Source: Candidatus Gracilibacteria bacterium CG12_big_fil_rev_8_21_14_0_65_38_15 (GTDB lineage: Bacteria; Patescibacteriota; Gracilibacteria; BD1-5; UBA2023). From it: a stretch of 40,663 nt of DNA. Below are positions 19,797 through 27,567 of this stretch, piece after piece (within the stretch, counting starts at the first letter, position 1; every line of letters begins with the position of its first letter). Where the stretch lies: the NCBI GenBank assembly GCA_002771035.1, contig PCUR01000030.1, forward strand, positions 1 through 40,663. The letters are read 5' to 3'. A program made the translations under genes and the position numbers. The notes below the pieces were generated by a model. It ran no database searches. It was not told the DNA's origin and was given only the letters and a program-made list of their open reading frames with translations.

Positions 19797-19902
19797 TTGA
19801 GTGAGAATAAATTTCTCCCAAAAAAATACTTTCTTCCCTCCAAACCATTTTAAAAAATCCCCTCCGAAACTAATTCAGAAAGGATTGGTGATGTACTAAA
19901 AA

Positions 19903-20046
19903 CTAGAGGGAATTTTTTTTCTTCCCGAGAGAATACGCTCGATGAAAGAGTGCTTTGGTGATAAAATTATCAAAGAATACTTTTTCTTGTTTCTGGATGC
20001 TTCCGCGAAGTCCTTTTTCGATAAGGGCTAATTTTTTTTGAGTCAT
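19903..20046 (-). CDS. small basic ORF (47 aa) overlapping the zeta-like gene
   Basis: Begins MTQKKLALIEKGLRGSIQKQ at 20046, inside the last codons of the zeta-like gene, and ends at TAG 19903-19905. It is basic and helical, with no UGA and no recognised family. The 19-nt overlap suggests translational coupling. It could be a partner of the toxin-like kinase, but antitoxins of this family are usually encoded upstream, and chance is possible. An imperfect AATCCCCTC/GAGGGAATT repeat with a T-run spans 19852-19920. Confidence 0.4.
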   Translation of the reverse strand: MTQKKLALIEKGLRGSIQKQEKVFFDNFITKALFHRAYSLGKKKNSL

Positions 20047-20870
20047 AGGAGTTTATTTATTATGAGATAATACAGCCTAAGAAAAGGTCTTATTGTATTG
20101 AGCAAGAATCTGAAATCTTCTATTGATTTCCTAATATTATCTTGATTATGGAAGGTATCACTATCAAGAGTATACGCAACATTGAACTTTTTGCAAAAGG
20201 TTTGAATGTCTTTTATTTGTTTCGTATCATAAATCGTGTACTTCTTATTTCCAAGTACTCCATTTCCAATCGTTTTCTCACAGATATAGAGATTCACATT
20301 ACTATGTCCATTTTTTGCCAAGAATATATTTCGAATCGAATTATAGAAACATTCCACGAATCCATCAACAGGAATATTTCTGGTTTGCTGAATCTCCCGA
20401 AGATAGGTGTAATAATAGGAAATAAGCGGTGGCTGAAAGAGAAAATATATATCAACCATTCTTCCGTGTGCATTACATGTTTCTATATTTCTAAGCGAAT
20501 GTTTCTTGCTTTTAAATGTCCCATCCAGTATGAAACGGATATTATTCTGAAGACAATATTTCAAAACCTTGTCCACTACTCTCGACATAGCTTCTTGATA
20601 TTTTCAAGCATTACTCCCACAATATCACTCAAATAACTCGCGATAACTATCAATGTCAATGAAAAAGAAATCATTCATATACGAAAGTGCCGACTGGATG
20701 AACTCTGTTTTTCCGCTCCCTGGTGCTCCAGCAAGAAAAACCGCAGTAGTATTCTGATTTTTTTCCTCATAGATATATTTGTTCTTCTTAATCTCTATCC
20801 GAGATATTATATAATCTCCAGCAAGAGAAATTCCTTCGTCCGTGAGTGGATAGAGTGGTTTTGTATTCAT
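20028..20870 (-). CDS. zeta-toxin-like P-loop kinase (280 aa)
   Basis: Walker A AGAPGSGKT at 47-55, then FFIDIDSYRELFE-G-YC, the region that in zeta/PezT-type kinases carries the catalytic Asp and Arg, and later IRFILDGTF, the typical beta strand of the fold. Codons 82, 89 and 276 are TGA. Under code 25 the stop is TAG at 20028-20030, not the TGA at 20043. Family members phosphorylate UDP-N-acetylglucosamine or act on other small substrates; many CPR members are stand-alone. No epsilon-type antitoxin is visible, so toxicity is not certain. The start at 20870 follows a good promoter. The cassette lies between direct repeats. Confidence 0.8.
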
Positions 20871-20901
20871 AATCCTAAAAAACTTTAATTAAACTGTTCT
20901 G

Positions 20902-20929
20902 ATTATACCCATTCCCTTCTTCCCTCCAA
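20902..20929 (-). promoter_or_regulatory. promoter of the zeta-like gene
   Basis: Minus strand TTGGAG (20924-20929), 16-nt spacer, TATAAT (20902-20907). The -35 is part of the flanking direct repeat. Confidence 0.65.
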
Positions 20930-20960
20930 ACCATTTTCTAAAAATCCTACCACTTCTTAT

Positions 20961-20988
20961 TTGACTTATCTCAAGTTTTACATATAAA
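20961..20988 (+). promoter_or_regulatory. promoter of the four-helix membrane protein gene
   Basis: TTGACT (20961-20966), 16-nt spacer, TATAAA (20983-20988), ending 31 nt before the ATG at 21020. Confidence 0.65.
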
Positions 20989-21019
20989 TTTGGCACTTTC
21001 ATTCTCCTGGGAGACTATT

Positions 21020-21376
21020 ATGTCTATCCTTATACAGATAGAATTGCTTATGACTGTGGCGCTGTTCCTGTACGGAATAGCCTACGTCATGGCAAAAAAT
21101 AAAAATAAATGGCACAAAGCGGTCGCAATCGTAGGTTTCCTGATGGATGCTTACGGAACCTTGCTGATGTTTCAGATAAAAAAAGGGGGATGGATGACGG
21201 GAGTTCTGGTTTCCGACATACATACCATCCTATCACTCGTCGCTTTAATTCTCTTCTTTGTCCAACTCACGCTGGGTTTGACGAGAAAAATCAAGTGGCA
21301 TCGACGATTCGCTCTCTGGGTATTTTTCCCAGTATGGGCACTCGCATTCTTGAGCGGAGCTTTTCTCGCTCACTAA
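21020..21376 (+). CDS. four-helix integral membrane protein (118 aa)
   Basis: The start at 21020 is chosen for GGGAGA 6 nt upstream. Four hydrophobic helices are predicted: about 4-26, 33-52, 63-87 and 95-116. Conserved-looking histidines in KWHK, DIHT and KWHRR flank helices 2, 3 and 4, which resembles small heme-binding or quinone-linked membrane proteins, but I cannot name the family. No UGA; glycines are GGN. Codon use (CTG, GGC, GTC) and a real Shine-Dalgarno set it apart from its neighbours. It is a single-gene unit with its own promoter and terminator. Confidence 0.75.
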   Translation: MSILIQIELLMTVALFLYGIAYVMAKNKNKWHKAVAIVGFLMDAYGTLLMFQIKKGGWMTGVLVSDIHTILSLVALILFFVQLTLGLTRKIKWHRRFALWVFFPVWALAFLSGAFLAH

Positions 21377-21406
21377 AAACGGCAATCCTTGGACTGCCGT
21401 TTTTTA
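21375..21406. terminator. bidirectional intrinsic terminator
   Basis: AAAACGGCA/TGCCGTTTT stem with T run after it. It abuts the stop codon of the convergent DUF2132 gene. Confidence 0.9.
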
Positions 21407-21637
21407 TTATCTTTTTTCGAGTTTGGTTCGTACGTACAAGCCCTGTACCTGCAGACGTGCCCATTCTGTTTTCCGGAGGAATTTCAGACTCGATTCCTTG
21501 CTCGGATGACTCTTAAAACAATTGATGCGAATCATCTTACTGAGCTCTTCGAATCCGTATTCATGGACGAGAAAATCCAGAATCATAGCGAGCGTGACTC
21601 CGTGCAGTATATCGTCGGTTCGGTTATTCTGTTGCAT
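21407..21637 (-). CDS. DUF2132 / VF530-family protein (76 aa)
   Basis: The product matches the VF530 family closely: ILHGVTLAMILDFLVHEYGF, then ELSKMIRINCFKSHP and SSLKFLRKTEWARLQVQGLY. Family proteins are small helical domains with suspected DNA binding; the biological role is not known. Length is typical. No UGA. A family with this level of conservation in a small accessory slot suggests horizontal exchange, since it is mainly known from Proteobacteria, but that is inference. The start ATG is at 21635-21637. Confidence 0.88.
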   Translation of the reverse strand: MQQNNRTDDILHGVTLAMILDFLVHEYGFEELSKMIRINCFKSHPSKESSLKFLRKTEWARLQVQGLYVRTKLEKR

Positions 21638-21714
21638 ATTTTGTAGTTATGGAAAATGATTAAGGCGAAAATCTTAGCAGAAGTTTTCTATATATCAAGT
21701 TTATTTCCGGATAT

Positions 21715-24310
21715 TTAAAGTACTTTGGATGTTTTCATAATAGGGAGAAAATGTTTGGTTAATTTATTCGTCTCAAGCCGAACTATAAATAGCTGTAGTT
21801 CATCGGGATTATTTTCTCTTTTTTGATCGATGAAATCCAAGAATCGGTTATGTAAAACGATAAGATCTATTCGTCGATTTCCTGGATCATAAAAGATTTC
21901 TCCAAATATTTTTTTTGAAATATCATTAATCTTCTCGAGTATTGGTTTCCAATTCTTGACAGAAAAAAGAAGTCCCTTCATTTCCTTTTCTTTGTCCGAC
22001 AACAATCTTCCTCAACGAACGGTAAACTCATATATTCCATCATTCTCAATAGCGATTTTCTGTCAGGAAATCTGATCTTTTGAAAAGAGGTTCTTCAGTA
22101 GGACAAAGAGATGCCTGGCAGTATCTCGATGCGTTATGAGAAGATTCACCGATCCTTTCGGCGAAGAGATAAGTTTCTTCAAAAACTCCAATAATCACTT
22201 GGTATTATTGTCTGCGAGAAGCTCTTCCAACAATGAATTATACCGTTCATTCTGTATATTTTTCGGTGGATTTATCAAAGCTTCCTCTATATTGAGTACA
22301 GAGCAGGATATACAGGAATGATCTATAATAATATCTTTCGGATATATAGGGGTCTTTTCTTGGTAATCCAATATGTTTTGGGCGCATTTCCTTACAGTTT
22401 CCCGAATGATTTTCGCCGTTTGTATTGCACGAGGAAGGGGACTTGTAAGTAAACGGAAATCAAGTCCTTGAAACTCCTCTCATTTTCTGCTGGAATCCAT
22501 CTCCCCTTCTATAGTAAGGAGCTCATTGTCATTCCCCGGCGGTCATTTCAGAACATCGCTCTTTGTTTTTCCGTGTCGGGAAAAGTATATGAGAATAGGT
22601 ATGTCTGCGATATCCAGAATCTCCGACTGAAGTTCATTCGCTTCTTTAAATGCGATATTTTGGATATCGATATTGTTTTCTGCTGTCCGTCATTTATGGT
22701 ATTTATCTCCTATATCTTTCGTCATCGCCAAAAGTCGACTTACAGATTGTATGAACGGAATATAATATCGGGATTCTCTATCTTTTTGATTCTCTTTATT
22801 CTTTTCCGATAAAGATGACGGGGTTGCAAGATATGGCGGTAATTTTGGTTTTATCTCATTTCTATCGAGGCTGTCGAAAAATACATGGAGAATATCACTG
22901 TCGAAAAATCCACCCTGTGCCCATTCCTGCATAGTTTTTCTTACATGTTCCGGGGGGTTTTCCGTAGACAATGCCTCGTATGCTCGAATAATCGGATATA
23001 TTCTCCCTTCAAGAGGTATTGTTTTCTTTGTCAAGCCGAAAGGGAAACCTAATCCATTCATGGTTTCATTGCAGGAAAGAATCATAGATTTCACCTTGTC
23101 CAATACTTCTCTTTCCATCTTTCCTCATAAAATGAGATCGATTTTCTGCGAGAAATTTTTGGATTGGAGTGTTATATTACGACAGATATCCAATGCTTTT
23201 CAAAAAAGTATCAGCGTAATGGTTTTTTTTGTGTTTTTCAAGCTTGCAGAATCCTGAAATATCCAAATATTTTCATATAACTTCCGCTATGAATATAGAA
23301 TAATCGTTTCTTTTCAAGGGAAAATCCATCTTCTTTTCTATAGCTTCGAGTGTATTTATGTTGTCGGAAGCGAAACGGACAAGATATTGTTCGTTCAGTT
23401 CGATAAAACGGTCAATTGCAGGATTAACTATATTGTTCAACTGGTATTCCTCGAATCACTGAACGGATTTTTCTGTTCCGCGATCAATCATAATCGCATA
23501 TTTTCTCGGTTTATCGAAAATATTCAGGGTTATATGTCGCATATTAGCAGGATTTTTTCTCAAAATTTCTACTTCTATCGTATTGAAACCGTAGATTGCC
23601 AGAATCTCATTGCTTTCTTCGGAAATAACACATATCCGAATAGAACCGTATGTATCTTCTAATTTTTCAATCACTTCACTATCCGTTCAGGCGCTCATAA
23701 GATGATTTCGGAAGAAATCGATTTCCTTCAGGTGTTTTTCTTCCAATTGCTTTTTTTTCAATAGTTTTTCGGTCTTTTTAATCTCGATTCTTCGTCTGCT
23801 TTCTGGTAGTATGGAGGTTTTCATAAGTATCGGCACCAGCGGATCGATACTTGTTCATTTCCATGCTTTCTTCATATCGGGATATATATCCGATAAATAG
23901 ATTTCCACGATCTCTTTTTCATAACAAACAATCGGTGTGTTTCATCTATATACATCAAATATCTCGACGGCACGATAAAAATAATTTTCCCGTGCCTCCG
24001 TTTCCCACTCTTCCTTATGAAGTTTCGCAAGAAAAAGAAGTACTGATATCTTTACAAGAGATTGTTCTGGAGTTCCTTTATATCTAAGGGATTGTTCCAA
24101 GTATTTCTTCGCTTCTGTCAGATGGGCTGTCGCTATATTTTCGTCATTTCGTATTTTTTTCATTGTTTTTTTTATTTTCCCGGTTTTTATAATACTCTGA
24201 AAAATCGCAACCGATTCAGTATAATGCGATAATCATTTCTGATAATATAATTCGATCGGGTTATTTTCGAGAACCGAATCTACTCATGAAAGAGACGAGG
24301 GATTATTCAT
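21715..24310 (-). CDS. TPR / GAF-like / degenerate HD-GYP / histidine-phosphatase fusion, frameshifted at an A8 run
   Basis: The start at 24310 (MNNPSSLS-G-VDSVLENNPI) precedes TPR-like helices to about residue 120. A GAF-like region follows (YGSIRICVISEESNEILAIY), then an HD-GYP-like domain in which catalytic residues are lost: LILFGKALDI in place of a HDIGK motif, and CNETMNGLGFPFGL in place of HHExxDGxGYP. The C-terminal third is a histidine phosphatase with FSRHGKT, SPLPRAIQTA and LITHRDTARH. Fifteen TGA codons read as Gly. At 23223-23230 a run of eight A on the minus strand interrupts the frame: upstream ends at TAA 23177, downstream is +1. With seven A, the protein would be one of about 864 residues. 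It probably acts as a sensor or regulator with phosphatase activity on a small phosphorylated molecule (inference). Confidence 0.75.
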
Positions 24311-24364
24311 CTTATTATTGGAAAAGAAAATATTTTATGTTTTCCTCCTGTGTTTTTACTCCTA

Positions 24365-24393
24365 ATTTTAACATAAGAAATATTTTTTGTCAA
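24365..24393 (-). promoter_or_regulatory. promoter of the fusion gene
   Basis: Minus strand TTGACA (24388-24393), 17-nt spacer, TAAAAT (24365-24370), about 55 nt before the start at 24310. Confidence 0.6.
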
Positions 24394-24435
24394 AATTATA
24401 GATAACAAGTAAATATATACTGGATGCTGATTATC

Positions 24436-24505
24436 CGGAATATGCCAAATTTGTCTTGTCTTTGTCCGTTTTCGACTTTCGTTTTTTCTATAAACTAGGC
24501 AACCT
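24436..24505 (+). promoter_or_regulatory. T-rich leader shared with the tandem RNA units
   Basis: The stretch containing TTTGTCTTGTCTTTGTC and TTTTTTCTATAAACT resembles the heads of both RNA copies (26947- and 27234-). It is likely the promoter or a regulator-binding region of the 24544 gene; TATAAA is the probable -10, without a convincing -35. Confidence 0.4.
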
Positions 24506-24543
24506 CTTCAAGAGAGATTTTTATTTGTTTATTTTCGCCCCAT

Positions 24544-24990
24544 ATGAACACTCTTTCTCAAATACATTCCCAAACTCAAAATAATTCTTGAAAAGTTTTC
24601 CTTGGCGCTTTTTGAAACAAAGAAACCTTTTCGCATCAGGGCAACTATGAAATGATTCATATTGAAGAACGTTTGTTTTTCCTAAAAACCCAGAATATCA
24701 TCGATGAACTTACTCAAATTATGACATTTATAAAAGAATTGGAAAATATTTGACTCAAAAACACCGAAATTTTAGAACAGATTCATGATATACTAACGAA
24801 ACTCCGTTCTGGGGATAGAAGCTATAAATATACAAAGATTGTCCATGTACTTACCAAATATTTGAGCGGTATCCGAAATTTCTCTTCAAGTTCAAGTATG
24901 AAAAGTATTATGTTTTATAAGAGATTGTTCGAATCGACTCTCGTAGCTATTATCCAGGAGCTTGATTCTTTTGAAGAAGAGATATATTAA
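24544..24990 (+). CDS. hypothetical helical protein (148 aa)
   Basis: Visible only in code 25, with three TGA codons. It starts MNTLSQIHSQTQNNS-G-KVF and ends EELDSFEEEIY-like (ELDSFEEEIY, TAA 24988-24990). A short N-terminal segment is followed by long helices (LFFLKTQNIIDELTQIMTFI and later VHVLTKYLS, LVAIIQELDSF), suggesting a helical bundle or partner-binding protein. No recognised family. It is divergent from the HD-GYP/phosphatase gene and convergent with the GHMP-like gene; the last bases of the two reading frames overlap (24987-24990). The position between the two large regulators suggests a shared role, without proof. Confidence 0.65.
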
Positions 24991-26792
24991 TTCCATATTT
25001 TCTTGATTATACCTATACGAATCGATTCATCACGTTCAAGTCGAAGATAATAGTCAGTTATTCATCATGAACAGATGAGTGATAATTCTTCTCAAAAATA
25101 TTCTTTCGCGAGTTTTTTAAGAGGGAGAACCACTTTTCCTAATATTTCATTTTTATTTTGGGAATAAGTCGATACCGGAAGTTTCGTGTTTGATACTTCT
25201 TTTCCGAGGTTTTCTAGTAGAATCTTCATCATATCGATAGTAGTATTTTGTGAGTGGATGTCTTTTGATGTAAGTTTGGTACCACGAATATAAATCCTTC
25301 CACTTATTGTATCCAAAAGAATGCAGTCTTTCTCATTTTCTATGACGCTGTCATAATTTCCGAAATAGGACATTCCCGATGAATCAGTAAAAAAAATATT
25401 TCATTCTTTCGTATAATCTGAATAAATCTTTTCTGTAATGAATTGTCTGAGTTGTACTCCGTCACTAGAAAATCCATCTCTCCATGAAGCGTAATCCAGA
25501 GATATGATATGATTATCGTCCTGAAGATGTTCCAAAACTTTTTGCAGAGTTGTCCGGCTTCTTTTGTCTTTCATAACGAAAAAGAAACTACCACCGATTT
25601 TTCCGGTATTGAAAGGAATAATCCCTATTTCTTCATCCTCGAATTGGCGATACTGATAAAAAAGATATTGGAGAGCGAAGAAAAGCCGATTTTCCTTCTG
25701 ATAAGAAAAACTCATGAAACCTATGTTTTTCATAGTGTTTATGAAAGCATTCAGTGCATTTTCATTATATGAATTCTTCAGAAGATAATCGAATCATTCA
25801 AGGATTTTAAGATTTGTACTGTCTATGTTTTTCCGAGAAATTTCGCTTTTATCAAAACGTAAAAGATCAGAAAGAATGGTACGATCTTCGTCTTTTACTG
25901 GCAATAATCGAATCATATCAGAGACAAAAGCATCAAGATGATCATTTTCCCTTTTCGCTCACTCTTTTTTTAATTCGATCTCTCCGAACATATTGTATTC
26001 CATACCGGTAAATATAATACCATAATCCAATGGAAGTTCCCAATTCGCGGCATTGTCCATTCATAAAAAATTTGTGATAACATTTTTATAAACGGCGGTT
26101 TCGGAAGAAGATATAGTTTTCATATCATTGTCTGTGGTACATATGTCATCTGTATGATTTATGGCGTTCTTTTTTGAAATATAGACTACTGGTAATGAAG
26201 TATTCGGAATCATAACAGTAAAATTGCTTGCTCCGGTACTTTTTCCAAGAGAAATGCAATGCGATAGATTGAGAGTAGAACAGTAAAGTTCATTGAAAAT
26301 CGGATCATCCACGGAAAATTCTCAACCTTTCAATACCTTGGGATCGAGTTTTCCTGTTACGATATAAAGGAGGTAGGTCAGGAGAACCGAAATGACTCAC
26401 GAGAAGGAAAATCCGTGTCATCGCGGAGTTTCCGCCAAGAAATCTATCTCCATTCATCCAGAGAAACCGTTTTCAGTCAGAAAATTTTGGAGAAAAAGAG
26501 TTATCCTTTCGACATCGTATTTGAAAAACACGGCGAATTTATCTTCCTTGAAAACATTTTCGACCGAAGAATAATGGAACACTGTGCGGAATGTGATTTT
26601 CCCGGAAGTATTGAAATTCACTCAGCAGAAGGTTTTTATAGGAAGTTTCTGTTTGATTCTGAGAGCACTCACCCCATGAGAAATATCAGCTCACCAAGTA
26701 AGAACACCGTCACCCGAAAGTACTATATTGTGCGTATTAAAAAAGTCTTTGTAGACAGTATGGAAATTTTTCTGTAATTCAAGAGAATCCAT
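24987..26792 (-). CDS. GHMP-kinase-fold protein with C-terminal PhoB-like winged helix (601 aa)
   Basis: Thirteen TGA codons hide this gene under the standard code. The N-terminal region (IVLSGDGVLTW-G-ADISHG) resembles GHMP motif 1. AETPR-G-HGFSFSG is the PxGxGxSxS phosphate-binding motif 2. IIPFNTGKIGGSFFFVM resembles motif 3. GHMP proteins phosphorylate sugars, mevalonate or similar small molecules. From about residue 500 the sequence (MMKILLENLGKEVSNTKL, then LPLKKLAKEYF and a terminal hairpin ITDYYLRLE) fits an OmpR/PhoB-type winged helix. The combination suggests a ligand-sensing transcription factor or a kinase coupled to DNA binding. Motif 3 is diverged, so activity is uncertain. The start could be 26810 (in-frame ATG) instead of 26792. 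A promoter lies at 26891-26918. Confidence 0.7.
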
Positions 26793-26890
26793 TTTTATAT
26801 TACCTTTCATTTCGACGAATGATTAGAGATAAAAATTAATACTGAACTAAATGAATTCATTTTACGAACTATAGCTTATACAATATTTGT

Positions 26891-26918
26891 ATTGTATCTT
26901 ATTTTTCATACAAAACAA
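26891..26918 (-). promoter_or_regulatory. promoter of the GHMP-like gene
   Basis: Minus strand TTGTTT (26913-26918), 16-nt spacer, TACAAT (26891-26896), about 80-100 nt before the start. Confidence 0.55.
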
Positions 26919-26946
26919 CAGTTTTTAATTATATAATGCCACTTCT

Positions 26947-27210
26947 GGATTCTCAATATTTGTCTTGTTTTTGTCTTTTGTTTTTCAACATATTTATTTA
27001 TAGTCAATTATGTCTTTCAGGACTCGTGCATCTCTCTTCCGGTAATTCTCTTTAATTTTCATGCGCGTATAGTGCTAGTCTAGCGATCATAGCTTTTAAG
27101 CTACATATATCGCACTTATTATACAACGGTTATTCTCCAGGAATTCCCGATTATCGCACCGATAGAGAATAAGAAGACATTAACGGTCTTGAAGGATATA
27201 TTTTCCTAAA
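26947..27210 (+). ncRNA. structured RNA element, copy 1 of a tandem pair
   Basis: No plausible coding frame in either code. A T-rich head is followed by TCGTGCATCT and then nested helices: GTATA (27067-) with TATAC (27120-), GCGAT with ATCGC, and an apical TAGCT/AGCTA. After these comes a TTATTCTC/GAGAATAA stem and a tail GATTATCGCA...AAGGAT...TTTCCTAAA. Copy 2 keeps the same order with different bases in the stems, so pairing is conserved while sequence is not. The strand is assigned from the terminator after copy 2; the reverse sense is not excluded. Function unknown; no known RNA family recognised. Confidence 0.6.
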
Positions 27211-27233
27211 AATCCCGAAACTCTATTAAATAC

Positions 27234-27507
27234 GGATATTCTATTTTTATTCTGTCTTTTCCTTTTTATCCGATTTTTCTATACTTATACCAGGTCTTTC
27301 GAGATTCGTGCATCTGTCTTCCTGTTTTTCTCTACAATATCTATGCACTTACGGCATCAGTTCCAGTGGTTGCAGCCTTCGGCTCCATTATTCCACACTT
27401 ACCGTACAATAGTTTTCCCGAATATGTGTATCATATCGGACATTATTGATTATCGCATCTACAGAGAGTATAACGATGATATCAACGACTTTGGAGGATT
27501 TTCTAAA
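27234..27507 (+). ncRNA. structured RNA element, copy 2 of a tandem pair
   Basis: Same architecture as copy 1 at a spacing of about 285 nt. Nested helices: TACGG with CCGTA, GTGG with CCAC, apical AGCC-TTC-GGCT. A separate CCGAATATG/CATATCGG stem occupies the place of a different stem in copy 1. Conserved unpaired blocks are TCGTGCATCT, CACTTA, GATTATCGCA and a tail with AGGAT-TTCTAAA. A candidate -10 (TATACT, about 27280) precedes the conserved part. It ends just before a strong terminator, consistent with a discrete transcript. Confidence 0.6.
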
Positions 27508-27515
27508 CTTTAATA

Positions 27516-27557
27516 CAAAAACTCTCGACATTATCAATGTCGAGAGTTTTTGTTTTT
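27516..27557. terminator. strong bidirectional terminator between the RNA pair and tmRNA
   Basis: AAAAACTCTCGACATT pairs with AATGTCGAGAGTTTTT, T-rich on both sides. It ends the plus-strand RNA pair and lies 11 nt beyond the 3' end of the minus-strand tmRNA. Confidence 0.9.
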
Positions 27558-27567
27558 ATAATTAATT

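Larger units (their letters stand above)
19831..20937. repeat. direct repeat pair flanking the zeta-toxin-like cassette
   Basis: A 21-bp identical sequence (TTCTTCCCTCCAAACCATTT and one more T) lies at 19831-19851 and at 20917-20937, and similarity extends a few bases further. The two copies bracket the 47-aa and zeta-like genes. The right copy overlaps the -35 box of the zeta promoter. Only the two ends are repeats; the interval between them is the cassette. Confidence 0.7.

Noticed and set aside
19230-20870. Prophage remnant
   Set aside because: Only the collar-like domain recalls phage; no integrase, capsid, terminase or tail genes are present.
26947-27507. CRISPR array or riboswitch pair for the GHMP-like gene
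   Set aside because: Repeats are long, only two, and diverged, so not CRISPR. The GHMP-like gene has its own promoter between it and the RNAs, and the terminator favours plus-strand transcription; a minus-strand leader role is not fully excluded.
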